Under the pieces are notes generated by a model, which was not told the DNA's origin, made no database searches, and worked only from the letters and a program-made list of their open reading frames with translations. Shown here one piece after another: positions 54,301 to 61,959 of a DNA stretch of 64,000 bases (within the stretch, counting starts at the first letter, position 1; each line of letters starts with the position of its first letter). Source of the DNA: Bacteroidota bacterium (GTDB lineage: Bacteria; Bacteroidota; Bacteroidia; Bacteroidales; FEN-979); contig JAPLDH010000072.1 of assembly GCA_026391355.1 (NCBI GenBank), positions 1 through 64,000 on the forward strand, written 5' to 3'. Made by a program: the position numbers and the translations under genes.

Positions 54301-57293
54301 CCTTTGAATATGGCAAGACACTGTTATATGGAACCACTGTTTCAGCAACCCCCGGCACCGTTTCCGGGACGTCGAACACCGCGGTGACAGCGAATATTAC
54401 CGGCTTAGACCCCTATTCAACGTACCATTTCCGGACACGGTTTAATCCTGGGAGTGTTTGGTATTATGGTGCTGATCAGGTATTCAATACACCCGCATTA
54501 CCTCTGGTAGGCAATGTTGTTGTGGATAATATGGTGAGTTGCCAGGGTCTTTCTGATGGCCGGGTAACGGTCAGCGCTACAGGGGGAGTTACTCCGTACC
54601 AGTTCAGGATCAACTCCGGCGCTTATCAGGGCAGCGGCACCTTTACAGGTCTTGCCATCGGCAGTTATACAGCCACCGTCAAGGATGCTGTTAATTCCAC
54701 TACCGACGTACCCTTTACCATGACTCAATCCTACTTTGGGCCGAAAGCCCGGTTCGGAACAATTCCTCCCACCTGTCCTGGTGGCCAGTTATGTATCCCG
54801 GTGCAGGGAGTGGATCTGATTACAGGTTCATCGGAGGTTTGTGCCATCTCCCTGAAGTTCACATTCGATCATACGAAGATGACCTATGCCGGAGTAATAT
54901 ACAATGATGGTACAAATCCAGGCCAGGTACCATGGACAGACCATGTGGGTTACGGATATAATAACTTGCATGTGATGCCGGATCCGGGTAATCCTGATGT
55001 AATCAGGATTGGCGGAACTGGTCAATCCTTTGGATTCCCGGGAACTCAGGGTACTTTTGTGACAATCTGCTTCAATTATCTCGGAGGAAATACTGCCCTG
55101 ACCTGGGATGACAGCGGAAACGGCGGGACCGAATGTGAATTTGCCCATTTTGTTACCGGACAAGGCTGCGTGAAATACTGTGACTTACCGTATGATCATT
55201 ATTATTTCAACTCATCGGTCAACGGCCCGCTTTTCGCGCTGAGCGGAGGTTTAACAGGCCAGGTGGATATAAGTTGTAACGGTGGTTCGGAAGGCAGAGC
55301 CACCATCAGTGGAACCGGAGGTACATCTCCATATAACTATGCCCTGAACCCGGGTGGTTATACAGGAGGTCCTGTATCCGGATCTTTCACCTTTACAGGG
55401 TTATCGGCCGGCACTTATACCTGGAGCATCACGGATGCACACAGTTGCGGCCCTGCAACCGGAACGGTCACAATAACCCAACCTGCCGGTATAACTCTGG
55501 TCAGCGCTACGACGCAGGAACCTTCCTGTTACGGGGGTAACGGAACGATCACCCTTGTTTGTTCCGGGGGCACAGCTCCGTTACAATATACCATTGGGAC
55601 AGAAACCAATACAACCGGATCATTCTTACGGCCATATGGTACTTATAGCTATAGCGTTAATGATGTCCATAGCTGCGGGCCGGTTACCGGTTCCGTCAGT
55701 GTCGGACAACCTTCCCAGGTCACAGCAGTAGCCGGGAACAACGGACCTGTTTGCCAGGATGGATTAAGTTATATTACCGTTTCAGTATCAGCAGGAGGAG
55801 GGGTACCGGGTCCCGGAATTCCGCCATTATATCATTATTCCTGGCTGGATCCACACGGACTTACTGCTTATCCAGATGCTTCGTCCCTGCTTTTACCGGC
55901 CGACAGTCTCCTTTATAGCGGAACCTGGTATGTTACCGTCACCGATTCTCATGGGTGTACAGGAACTTCTTCCACCAGTGCGGTGATAAACCGCCAGCAC
56001 AACATCACCGGGACACTTAAATACAATGATGATGTTCATACGTTCATGAAGAATGTCGGATTGACCCTGATGCAGGGAAGCAGCACCATGTCCAGTGCAA
56101 CCACCGCAGATGCAACGGGGTATTATCATTTTGATAATGTCTGCCCGGGCGATTACCGCATCGTTGTTACCAGTAATCCTTACCTGGCCGGTTCCCTGAA
56201 TGCAACGGATGCAGTGCAGGTTTCAACATGGTTCATGAACGGTAACTTCCAGATCGAACATGTCAGATTCCTTGCCGGGGATGTATATTGGCAAAGTAAT
56301 TACGGCATGCAGCCCTGGTGGATCAACTCTACGGATGTTCTTCGGATTCAGATGTATTTCGTTTTTAATGGAACCCAGGCAACAAATTACGATTATTTCG
56401 ACCGGCCACCCTGGTCATATTGGTTTGCCGGGGAGTATGTATGGTCAAATACCAACCCGGGAGTAACAACCGATGATATGACTGTTCATCTCGGAGGAGT
56501 TGATAAGAATATCCCCCTTTATGCCCAATGTACAGGCGACTTCAATAGCAGCTATACTCCGGATAATTCAAAAGAAGTGCCGGCAAAGGTTCAGCTTTCA
56601 TATGGTATAACAAGACAGGCAGGAGCGGAAAGTGAAGTTGAATTACCTGTGTATATGGTTTATCCGGCCAAAGTCGGGGCTGCCTCCCTGGTTCTGAATT
56701 ATCCTTCCGACCTCGTTGAGGTTAAGGATGTGATCATGAACGGAGCCGGTGGTAACCTGGACTGGACTACCAACGGGAATGAACTCAGGATTGGCTGGCA
56801 TTCCATGAATCCGCTGGTTCTTGGTGCTGACGATGACCTTCTCGTTCTCAGGTTGAAAACTTCAGGCAATTTCACAGAGGGGAAAACCATCCGCTTCACT
56901 ATTGTTCCCAACCCGATGAATGAACTTGCTGATGATATGTTCAACCCGGTTCCTGAAACAATTCTCGGAATTGACCTTATTGAAGCGCTGAAAACAGCAA
57001 CTCCCGGGATTTTGTCGAATGAGGATCTGACCCTGGAAAACCATCCGAATCCGTTCAGCAATTCCACATTGATCAGTTATTTATTGCCCAACGGTGGGAT
57101 TGTAACCCTGGTGATCCATAACCTTATGGGAGAAGTTGTAAAGACCATCTTATCAGAATACAGAATCAAAGGTGATAATACACTGAAGATGAACAGCGAA
57201 TTCCTTGCTCCGGGCGTATATGCACTTACCCTTAACCTGGAATCCAACGGACAAAAGTTTTCCCGGACGATCAAACTGGTGAAGACACGATAG
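45333..57293 (+). CDS. giant modular T9SS-secreted surface protein
   Basis: The product is about 3,986 residues from the ATG at 45333; the frame is open 27 codons further up, but KKIYILLLLSAGILIWADA is the signal peptide start. Modules in order: GEVED domain (about 60-170, AAWIDFNDDNVFDP); two related parallel beta-helix blocks A1 and A2 (about 175-940 and 945-1715, each closing with PDIGADEF); Ig-like; beta-helix B1 (about 1846-2340); Ig-like; beta-helix B2 (about 2466-2960); Fn3-like; SprB-like; cohesin-like (about 3137-3302); two or three SprB-like repeats; a carboxypeptidase-regulatory-like unit; dockerin-like segments (LNATDAVQV, INSTDVLRIQMYF); a second cohesin-like domain; and a type A sorting domain (HPNPFSNSTLISYLL to KLVKTR). 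It is exported by T9SS and likely surface-bound, perhaps for adhesion or polysaccharide binding. Ligand unknown. Confidence 0.88.
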   Translation: MKKIYILLLLSAGILIWADAIAQAPYCTPAYTTGCTSGDGLTLFQLNSIKQTIACDGSPNTWYHDYTATTTSLLINGSNQFVVTPGANNTYVAAWIDFNDDNVFDPVTELMEVVSCPLAGSMYVTTFNLPSGSTPGTHRLRFRTNTGSVPSDACSSLVYGNSADFTVFVSDPLTGTKSVPGDYPTIAGAIASLNVLGVGTGGVTFNIAAGYTETFASPTAGYITTNTGTLSNQIIFQRSGTGANPLITAPTGIGTMDAIICFKGVSYITFDGIDLRENPANTNGTTWMEWGYALLKSVTIPASVVQGSQYNTIKNCTITLNKANVGNTSGTYYSCGIYSNNHTTASITQLSVTAVSGQNSNNKFYGNTIQNCNSGMYIYGYNASSPYTYYDQNNDIGSVAGNTIQNYGSSASVGSYGYPYGIYANYQNGLQIANNNITSGSGITVYVYGIYTPSGTYSSISIYGNTVTHTGAGPTYGMYGIYNGMGSLTTGNIISIHDNNVVNCSYPSATSAIFYGIYNSGTATTMNINGNLVDHNIIGGSATTYLLYSSSSSGSTLNVYNNTISNNQRNGSGYNGSTTLYCLDLSVSGITSIHDNQVFSNSVPNISGSYSASIYSIYATSSSTQQTIYNNVIHDQTIGGTNTTSNTIYGIYHSTSSTGSHSVYNNTIFNLSYTGSSTGYCSGYGVYSGGGTNTDIYNNKVYGISLTGTSSMYSGMIIASGTTVNVYNNYIYDIKTTASTRVTGAIYGINVANPTYVNLYYNTVYLNATSTSSTTFGTSGVIASTSPTLDMRNNIIINTSSCTGSGYLTVAYQRNSTTLTTYAATSNNNDLYAGTPSATNLIYYDPSNSIQTLAAYKTLVSPRDAASITEMPPFVSTAPTYNLHLQTSVPTDCESGGTMVSTPISITTDWDGNQRYPNTGYPDNPGYAAGNPDIGADEFGGTGNTPVIHVAGTFTIPGTTYPTIASTINAINTYGVGIGGVTFNVNAGYAETFTSSTAGYITTNTTSATMQVIFQKSGIGANPLITAPAGAGTRDAIICFNGVRYVTFDGIDLQENSANTNGTTRMEWGYALLKLSGTQGSQYNTIKNCTITLNAANVGNTSGTCYSCGIYANNHTTSSITQLTVITASGQNSNNKFYGNTIQNCNGGIYLYGYNASSPYTYYDQNNDIGSVTGNTIQNYGSSASAGSYGYPYGIYANYQNGLLIANNYLTCGTGITTNVYGIYTGTGTSSGISFSGNVVTLTCAGTTGSMYGIYNGIGSTPAGNTVTINNNSVKNCTYSSATSAVFYGIYNAGTAATININGNRLDNNVIGGSANLYLLYSTSATGSTVNVYNDTVSNNQRTGGYNGSTTMYCFSIEGGTAVSSSIHDNQIFNNSVSGLSGSNGATIYSLSPMLISTTGSVYNNIIHDQSITGSNTSYVHMYGIYQYRTAGTGNYNVYNNTIYNLSYTGSSTGYGYGEGVFTINGATTNIYNNKIYGMILTGTGAEGTGIYIGSGSTVNVYNNYIYDINTPSSTSLYAVNGIYINSPNTCNLYYNTIFLNAVSSSTTTFGTAGVYAYTTPSLDMRNNIIINTSSCAGGGYLTVAYQRNTADLTTYAATSNNNDLYAGTPSATNLIYQDTWFSVQTLAEYQTRVSPRDAVSITEMPPFVSPAAPYDLHINTTVPTFCESGGTIVSSPVSITTDQDGDARYPNPGFPDNISSPAIAPDIGADEFDGLRQDNIPPAIVFTPFLNTSSTAPRTLTTTISDASGVPVTDPGLPRLYWKKFAAGSWNSAIAVHGTGSTYTFTFGGGLMLNDSVYYYVVAQDTPPAYLSINVTSNPPGGSGYTANPPACSTPPPASSLYAYKIVGTICGTFDVGVASPYYTTLTAAIADLNNKEITCPVTFILTDAAYSSETFPIIINTNAGSSATNTVTIKPATGVSPVISGSSATTLLKFNQASYMTIDGSNSGGTDQSLTFSNTITSGNNAVIWVGSNGTGAGSDFITVKNCNIANGYNSSDPGRVCWGVIAGSGSTLGDAGDDNDNLTLQNNSVSKAFIGIWAEANATGLLDNLQIVGNTVGSSAAGSYIGQGGIIVASATGALISGNTVFNILTNVNNPVGITISTGVVSSVISKNSIHDISYYGNSGWGTYGLYISTGNTASNLTIANNLIYRIQGYGDSYIYWSLIGMYTDQTTGGLNIWDNSVYMNGNLTNNVATLTAAVLLYSSINNDMRNNIFMNSMVNTMNTSSKNYAIYITAFSYYFPHNDYNDYFPGGTQGVLGYISGTDKNTLADWRATTGQEVHSISADPLFNSTNNLRPLPGSPVVAAGTPLAGISDDYTGYPRSLISPSIGAYEQGLDVTPPLVSYTPLPNTLSLTQQTLTTNITDISGVPITGSGLPALYWKINKAGSWNVYTASYGGGNTYTFTFGAGVSSGDTVFYYIAAQDNATIINVGASPSAGASGPSYNPPAFSTPPASPNYYVIMQYIPGGDFRIGGTGTTPAPGCTFVDLTAAFNYLAAKYLSGPVTLILTSYYNSAEEDAFPVTINPLYGASLANTIIIKPDAGVTTAIAGTSLSSVLKLSAAAYVTIDGSNNGTASRDLSIINNSTAGNTASVWIASQGTGAGTNHVTIRNCNIANGFNTQGSYGIFAGSASAIGTSGDDNDNLTLQNNNISKAYIGIWTQANATGLLDNLQVVGNSVGSSTADNYIGHNGIMVAYATGALITQNTIFNIITSAHTPVGMTISTGVVNSVISKNNINNITYTGSDNWGPWGIYVNTGNAASNLTFANNVIGVIGGDGYYYFYDSSPVGMYFDGVTGGLNIYYNSVYMSGNLTYSGGTITTAILFYTSTITNIDLRNNIFMNSIVNTMNTSAKNYDIYSSSPAASFTQIDYNDYFPSGTQSVLGYMGGADKLTLTAWRTATGKDVHSLSVDPQFFTTTDLHTLRPELDHTGIAISGITTDFSGITRFDPPDIGAYEQPQATSLPATSILQGSAYLNGIINACNQSGNASFEYGKTLLYGTTVSATPGTVSGTSNTAVTANITGLDPYSTYHFRTRFNPGSVWYYGADQVFNTPALPLVGNVVVDNMVSCQGLSDGRVTVSATGGVTPYQFRINSGAYQGSGTFTGLAIGSYTATVKDAVNSTTDVPFTMTQSYFGPKARFGTIPPTCPGGQLCIPVQGVDLITGSSEVCAISLKFTFDHTKMTYAGVIYNDGTNPGQVPWTDHVGYGYNNLHVMPDPGNPDVIRIGGTGQSFGFPGTQGTFVTICFNYLGGNTALTWDDSGNGGTECEFAHFVTGQGCVKYCDLPYDHYYFNSSVNGPLFALSGGLTGQVDISCNGGSEGRATISGTGGTSPYNYALNPGGYTGGPVSGSFTFTGLSAGTYTWSITDAHSCGPATGTVTITQPAGITLVSATTQEPSCYGGNGTITLVCSGGTAPLQYTIGTETNTTGSFLRPYGTYSYSVNDVHSCGPVTGSVSVGQPSQVTAVAGNNGPVCQDGLSYITVSVSAGGGVPGPGIPPLYHYSWLDPHGLTAYPDASSLLLPADSLLYSGTWYVTVTDSHGCTGTSSTSAVINRQHNITGTLKYNDDVHTFMKNVGLTLMQGSSTMSSATTADATGYYHFDNVCPGDYRIVVTSNPYLAGSLNATDAVQVSTWFMNGNFQIEHVRFLAGDVYWQSNYGMQPWWINSTDVLRIQMYFVFNGTQATNYDYFDRPPWSYWFAGEYVWSNTNPGVTTDDMTVHLGGVDKNIPLYAQCTGDFNSSYTPDNSKEVPAKVQLSYGITRQAGAESEVELPVYMVYPAKVGAASLVLNYPSDLVEVKDVIMNGAGGNLDWTTNGNELRIGWHSMNPLVLGADDDLLVLRLKTSGNFTEGKTIRFTIVPNPMNELADDMFNPVPETILGIDLIEALKTATPGILSNEDLTLENHPNPFSNSTLISYLLPNGGIVTLVIHNLMGEVVKTILSEYRIKGDNTLKMNSEFLAPGVYALTLNLESNGQKFSRTIKLVKTR
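45853..50475 (+). repeat. tandem duplication of a 2.3-kb beta-helix block (A1, A2)
   Basis: Unit A1 (about 45853-48160) and unit A2 (about 48165-50475) have the same order of segments, from YPTIA...GGVTFN through GANPLITAP, FDGIDL.EN.ANTNGTT and ASSPYTYYDQNNDIGSV to SITEMPPFVS and PDIGADEF. DNA identity is high in long stretches, for example around 46400-46560 against 48720-48880. It arose by internal duplication followed by drift. Confidence 0.85.
50870..54215 (+). repeat. second, more diverged beta-helix block duplication (B1, B2)
   Basis: B1 (about 50870-52350) and B2 (about 52730-54215) share GDDNDNLTLQNN, then IGIW..ANATGLLDNLQ and VGN.VGSS, then GVV.SVISKN, and end in IGAYEQ. An Ig-like unit stands before each block: 50485-50870 and 52350-52725. 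So the duplicated unit was probably Ig plus beta-helix. Confidence 0.8.
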
Positions 57294-57402
57294 AGACAAT
57301 CATATTATTTACAATATAATCTGGGATTCATTGTCAGGATCATCCCCGCTGCCCGGTATCCGGTTTGCATACCTATTTATGAATTTAAATAAGTAAATCT
57401 TT

Positions 57403-58251
57403 ATGAATATAAAGAAATTTGAAACAGATGGTAATGATAAGATCAATATCAGGAAAATGGATACGGATATTGATATCAATACTGATAACATTACCGGACA
57501 AACCAATGAATACATCGATAAAATAATTGATTTGCAAAGTAAATTGTATGCTGACGGGAAATATGCAGTATTACTCATCATTCAGGCCATGGATACAGCA
57601 GGCAAAGATGGAATTATTAAACATGTTATGTCAGGGTTAAATCCACAGGCAACGCAGGTTTACAGTTTTAAGCAACCAACCTTGGAAGAACTGAATCATG
57701 ATTTTCTCTGGAAAGCCCACAAATGCTCACCGGAAAGAGGACATATCGGAATATTCAACCGTTCATATTATGAGGAGGTTCTGGTTGTGAGAGTTCATGA
57801 TCTGATAAAATTCCAAAGGATCCCAAATGATTTGATTCACAAAGATATATTTGATGAAAGATTTAAGCAGATAAAGGAATTTGAGAAAATGCTTTGTAAA
57901 AACGGAACCCTTATCATTAAAATATTCTTGCATATATCAAAGGAGGAGCAGCGTAAAAGATTATTGGCAAGGATCGATGACAAGGCCAAAAACTGGAAAT
58001 TTTCCGAATTGGATTTGAAGGAACGTGGTTTCTGGGATGAGTATATGAAATATTATGAAGAAATGATCAATGAAACATCTACTGACAAATGTCCCTGGTA
58101 TATTGTACCCTCTGATCAGAAAAAAGTTTCCCGGCTTATCGTTTCCAAAATTCTGGTTGAAAGAATGGAAAAACTGAACCTGGAATATCCGGTGCTGAAT
58201 GAAGAACAAACAAAAAATTTAGTAAAGTACAAACAGCAATTGAAGGATTAA
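57403..58251 (+). CDS. PPK2-family polyphosphate kinase
   Basis: The product is 282 residues, a single-domain PPK2 protein. The Walker A-like segment QAMDTAGKDGIIKHVMSGLN starts near residue 61. The lid region RGHIGIFNRSYYEEVLVVRVH follows near residue 112, and IKIFLHISKEEQRKRL follows near residue 170. Members transfer phosphate between polyphosphate and nucleoside mono- or diphosphates. Single-domain proteins of this length are class I or III; donor direction and nucleotide cannot be told from motifs alone. It is a stand-alone gene behind the giant T9SS gene. A 7-bp tandem array starts 5 bases after its stop. Confidence 0.88.
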   Translation: MNIKKFETDGNDKINIRKMDTDIDINTDNITGQTNEYIDKIIDLQSKLYADGKYAVLLIIQAMDTAGKDGIIKHVMSGLNPQATQVYSFKQPTLEELNHDFLWKAHKCSPERGHIGIFNRSYYEEVLVVRVHDLIKFQRIPNDLIHKDIFDERFKQIKEFEKMLCKNGTLIIKIFLHISKEEQRKRLLARIDDKAKNWKFSELDLKERGFWDEYMKYYEEMINETSTDKCPWYIVPSDQKKVSRLIVSKILVERMEKLNLEYPVLNEEQTKNLVKYKQQLKD

Positions 58252-58256
58252 TAAGT

Positions 58257-58333
58257 AGTCATTGGACATCAGTCATTGGTCATTCAAATAAATGGAAGAT
58301 AATGAGTAAGGAGTAATTACAGAATTAATAATT
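58257..58333. repeat. degenerate 7-bp tandem array after the PPK2 gene
   Basis: Units in register: AGTCATT (58257), GGACATC (58264), AGTCATT (58271), GGTCATT (58278), CAAATAA (58285), then looser words such as GTAAGGA and GTAATTA to about 58333. It fills the spacer between the PPK2 gene and the convergent gene at 58348. Confidence 0.65.
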
Positions 58334-58347
58334 CGATCCCACGATCC

Positions 58348-58953
58348 CTATTGCATCTCAATACTCAAAATCGGATGGATCTCCCTGCAATACCGGCTGG
58401 CGCCTGTAGGATTGTTCTTTGGATGCATTCCGTCCCAGAAAGTGACACCGGTAATCCTGACTTTAACTGACTTCCGGGTCTTTTTCAGCTTGTTCCAAAC
58501 CGATTGACCATCCTGCCTGGTTTTTGTGAAATGGGACCGTAACTGGGGAAAGTTATCAAATGTGGTGCAATCAGGATCAGGGATCTCGCCGACCATGCTT
58601 TGGTCCGAGTGAGGCGATTGCAAGACAAAATGAAAGTCGCTGTCATCTTTTTCATGCTTTACCAGGATTACATATGCAATGATCTCAACTACCTGGTTCT
58701 CACCTGACATTCTTGGTTCCTGGGCATCATAACGGTTACTGGCATGCAACACTTTGGGAGGCACTTCAACCACAAGCCGGTCGATGGAGGATTTGACGGG
58801 TGTTTTTAATAGCAAACCCGGTCCCTGCTGATCGGTCATCGTCTTTATGTTCCAACGCCATTTGCCGCACCGGGGCGGAAGCTGCTGTGCCAAAACGATG
58901 AAGCCCGCTACCAGGAGAATCACCAGAATTCCAGGTTTCCAAATAGTTTTCAT
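58348..58953 (-). CDS. conserved-type exported protein of unknown function
   Basis: The product is 201 residues. A hydrophobic N-terminal segment (ILVILLVAGFIVLAQQ, about 9-24) is a signal peptide or anchor. The mature part contains CGKWRWNIKTMTDQQG, then HFVLQSPHSDQSMVGEIPDPDC and VRITGVTFWDGMHP, and two late Cys/His positions (YCREIHPILSIEMQ). Proteins with 'DFHFVL...MVGEIPDP.C' and 'GVxFWDxxH' recur as exported hypothetical proteins next to secreted enzymes, but I cannot assign an activity. It is on its own; the next gene on this strand ends 91 bases upstream. Confidence 0.65.
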   Translation of the reverse strand: MKTIWKPGILVILLVAGFIVLAQQLPPRCGKWRWNIKTMTDQQGPGLLLKTPVKSSIDRLVVEVPPKVLHASNRYDAQEPRMSGENQVVEIIAYVILVKHEKDDSDFHFVLQSPHSDQSMVGEIPDPDCTTFDNFPQLRSHFTKTRQDGQSVWNKLKKTRKSVKVRITGVTFWDGMHPKNNPTGASRYCREIHPILSIEMQ

Positions 58954-59044
58954 ACAACTGATTTTTCCGAATATCCAGTCTGAACTTACGCTATCCTAAT
59001 GTAAAAATAGTATAAAAATTCGGATATCTTCTTTGCTTTGGGTA

Positions 59045-60553
59045 TCATTTCATCAGAACCATCTTCTTCATTTCAACGGATCCATTTGTTTCCAGTTTGT
59101 AAAAATAGGTTCCAGCCACACTGTTGCTGCCGTCAAAAGCAACCTCATACTTACCTGGATCAAGCTGTTCGTTTACAAGGGTTGAAACTTGCCGGCCCAT
59201 CAGATCATAGACTGTAACCCTGGTGTATGATGATTTCAGAATTTGAAATTTAATTTTTGTGTCAGGATTAAACGGGTTGGGATAATTTTGTTCAATGCTG
59301 GATTTGGCAGGGATATCAGAGATCTGGGATATTCCAAGGGTGGGATTGTGAAAGATCCAGGATGCCCCTTCGGCGCCGTTATCGTATGGACCTCCTTCGA
59401 TAACTGTTGCTTCGGAAGAAATGGCAATGCTCCATCCCTGACGTGCAGCTCCAACTGTTCCGGAGCCATACAGCGTTGAAATTTGTGGTGTCCAGGTACC
59501 ATTAATTCGTGTGCATACCCAAACGATTCCTTCTGAGCCATTGTGTCCCGGACCACTGATGAGCACTGTATTTCCATCGGGAGTAATGGCAACCGACTTG
59601 CCAACAAGGATGGGAGAGGTGGAAGATTCAGTGTAGATCTTTGCTCCTTGTTGTGACCATGTGCCATTATTGCGGGTAAATACCCAGGCTGCCCCTTCAT
59701 TCATAAAATCGCCTTGTCCGCCAATGACGACGGTATTGCCATCAGAAGAAATGGCAACCGATGAACCCTGCTCGGATGCGTCAATATTATCTGAACCAAC
59801 CAGTTTAGCTCCTTGCTGTACCCAGTCATTGCCATTCCGGGTATATACCCATGCTGCACCCAGGTAACCATTATCTATCATACCTCCTGTTACAAAAGTA
59901 TTTCCATCTGCAGAGATGGCAAGGGAAGTCCCCTGGTTTGCCTGCCCGACACTACCTGTTCCAACCAGTTTTGACCCTTGCTGTGTCCATATACCCCCGG
60001 TGCGTGTAAATACCCAGATTGCTCCTGTTCCACTATCACCTGAACCACCTACCAATGCAATATTCCCGTCGGATGAGATTGCAACGGATGTCCCCTGGAG
60101 AATCTGATTACCCACGGCACCTGAACCTACAAGTTTTGAACCCTGCTGGCTCCACACACCTGCATTTCGTGCAAAAATCCAAACTGCTCCGGTATCAGTA
60201 TTGTCTCTCCAACCACCTTCGATAAGTGTATTCCCATCTGCAGAAATGGCAACCGAATAGCCCTGATATACAAAATCACCGGCAGATCCGGTTCCTACAA
60301 GTTTTGTCCCTTGCTGCCCCCAAATACCCGCATTACGCGTAAAGACCCATACAGCTCCCATGCTGTTGTCATATAAACCGCCTACAACTGCAGTATTACC
60401 GTCTGAAGATATAGCAACCGCACTTCCCTGAAATGAGGCCGCATCATCACCGGTTCCAACAAGCTTTGAACCTTGTTGCGTAAATTGCCCGAAAAGGAAG
60501 TTAGGGATAATACATCCTGCTAATATTAAGAATAGGTACAATTTTGTTTTCAT
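59045..60553 (-). CDS. FG-GAP-like beta-propeller T9SS cargo protein
   Basis: The product is 502 residues from the ATG at 60553. The longer frame to 60658 is rejected because the signal peptide KTKLYLFLILAGCIIPNFLF starts here and a good Shine-Dalgarno AAAGGAG lies 6 bases upstream (60560-60566). Seven repeats of about 52 residues follow the pattern 'QGxSVAISxDGNTxxxGGxxDNxxxGAxWVFTRNxGxWxQQGxKLVG', as in FG-GAP propellers. The C-terminus (NYPNPFNPDTKIKFQI, then GTYFYKLETNGSVEMKKMVL) is a type A T9SS sorting domain. It is exported to the cell surface or medium; the ligand is unknown. Confidence 0.88.
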   Translation of the reverse strand: MKTKLYLFLILAGCIIPNFLFGQFTQQGSKLVGTGDDAASFQGSAVAISSDGNTAVVGGLYDNSMGAVWVFTRNAGIWGQQGTKLVGTGSAGDFVYQGYSVAISADGNTLIEGGWRDNTDTGAVWIFARNAGVWSQQGSKLVGSGAVGNQILQGTSVAISSDGNIALVGGSGDSGTGAIWVFTRTGGIWTQQGSKLVGTGSVGQANQGTSLAISADGNTFVTGGMIDNGYLGAAWVYTRNGNDWVQQGAKLVGSDNIDASEQGSSVAISSDGNTVVIGGQGDFMNEGAAWVFTRNNGTWSQQGAKIYTESSTSPILVGKSVAITPDGNTVLISGPGHNGSEGIVWVCTRINGTWTPQISTLYGSGTVGAARQGWSIAISSEATVIEGGPYDNGAEGASWIFHNPTLGISQISDIPAKSSIEQNYPNPFNPDTKIKFQILKSSYTRVTVYDLMGRQVSTLVNEQLDPGKYEVAFDGSNSVAGTYFYKLETNGSVEMKKMVLMK

Positions 60554-60946
60554 TTTATTCTCCTTTGTTATTAAGTTATTAATGATCTGTTTTATGATCT
60601 TTATTGATTCATTGATTGGTATTGGTAAATAACCCTGGATAATGTGGCATAATTGCATATTGGTTTATCCCGCATTACCATGCAACTGAACAGTGAAAAA
60701 GAGATGAAATATAGCGTACGAATGACCTTCTCGTGGCAGGGAGATCAGATCGTGCTATGGATAGTAAATGGATATGTTCTTAACAGGTGAAGGTTTTTAA
60801 CAAAACCTGAAAAGCATCTAATTATGCAAATATATGCATTATTTCTTCGAAATGATTAACTTCATTGAAAAGAAAGGCAATAGGCAATAGGCAGTAGGGA
60901 ATAAAGAATAGACAATTAGTAATGGTCAATAGTCAATGGTAAATGG
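60554..60946. other. spacer between two T9SS cargo genes
   Basis: No gene is visible. The stretch holds the Shine-Dalgarno sequence of the downstream gene (60560-60566, minus strand). It also has a perfect 7-base-pair hairpin AGGTTTT-TAAC-AAAACCT (60791-60808) without a T tract, and most of a 7-bp tandem array (60876-60959). Confidence 0.5.
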
Positions 60947-60959
60947 TCAATTCTTAATA
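60876..60959. repeat. degenerate 7-bp tandem array (twelve units) over a gene end
   Basis: Twelve words in uninterrupted 7-base register, among them GGCAATA twice (60876, 60883), GGCAGTA, GGGAATA, GTCAATA (60925), GTCAATG, GTAAATG and GTCAATT (60946). The stop codon of the minus-strand T9SS gene (60947-60949) and the codons for its last two or three residues are inside the array. Confidence 0.8.
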
Positions 60960-61893
60960 AACTTCCCGGTCGCCACAAATCCCTGTGAAATATACCTCAC
61001 GAAACAGATCCCATTTTGTAGTGAGTTGATATTTATCTCTGTTCTGGAACCATGCACATTTTGTCGGATTACTTCCTGACCAGTAATACCATAAACAGAG
61101 ATTGATCCAAACCTGTTATTTGTTGTTGATACTTCGACAGTAATCATGTTACTGGCAGGGTCAGGATATATCTTCATTTTGTTCACTTCTGTTTTGTCAG
61201 GTATCCCGACTCCGAAGCCACCACCATCGGTCGTGTTCAGAATTGCCACATCACCACCGATGTAACCGGTATTTTCATCGGTAAAACACACCGATCTCAG
61301 GTAATTGTGGGTTATGGATAACTGATGACTCCATGTGGATCCGCCATCGGTCGTTTTCAGGACTTCGCCGTATCCACCGACAACATAGCCGGTAATTGCA
61401 TCTGTGAAGTACACCGATCGTAAATCGTTATAGGAGGTGGATGGTTGTTTGATCCAGTAGCCGCCTCCATTTGCAGTTGCCAGGATCGTACCTGAATCCC
61501 CGACAGCAATACCTGTATTTGCATCCGTAAAGAACACCGAATACAAACACCTGGAAGTTCCGCTGTATAAACTATTCCAGGTTGCGCCCCCTTCGGTGGT
61601 TTTAATAATGGTGCCTGAATCACCCACTGCAAAACCGGTATAGGGGTTAGTAAAACAAATGGAATGAAGATCATTTTCCACTCCTGTCGAAAGAATACTC
61701 CAGTTTGTTCCGCCATCGATGGTTTTCAGAATTGTTCCGGCCTTTCCGGCTGCATATCCAGTATATGGGAAGGTGAAGAACAGCGAATAGAGATCGTTCC
61801 CCATAGGCTTCGGGTATTGCCAATGCCAGCCCTCCTGGGCATACAGAACGTTTACAATGAATAACGCCGGAAAAAGAGTATGTATTTTTTCAT
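60947..61893 (-). pseudogene. T9SS cargo beta-propeller gene with a frameshift at the start
   Basis: The frame from about 61880 to 60947 encodes a mature protein beginning EGWHWQYPKPMGNDL and six or so blades of the pattern 'FTDxNTGxxVGxxGTIxKTxDGGxxW' (YCF48/BNR-like). A type A T9SS sorting domain closes it (KIYPDPASNMITVEV to GKFIKN). The proper start ATG at 61891-61893 is followed by six A (61885-61890), which puts it out of frame (MKKYILFFRRYSL then stop). One more A would give MKKIHTLFPALFIVNVLYAQ, a good signal peptide, joined to the mature frame: 315 residues in all. Either the gene is off or phase-variable by slippage in the A tract, or the base count is wrong. An internal start at 61804 would lack a signal peptide. 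Confidence 0.8.
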
Positions 61894-61959
61894 GGGATGA
61901 GAGGGATGAAAATGTCCCATAAATATAGGAAGAAATCAGGGAAAGTCAAGGAGGTTATC

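Noticed and set aside
57294-57402. A terminator after the giant gene
   Set aside because: A weak AT-rich inverted repeat (around 57300-57325) lacks a GC stem and a clear T tract.
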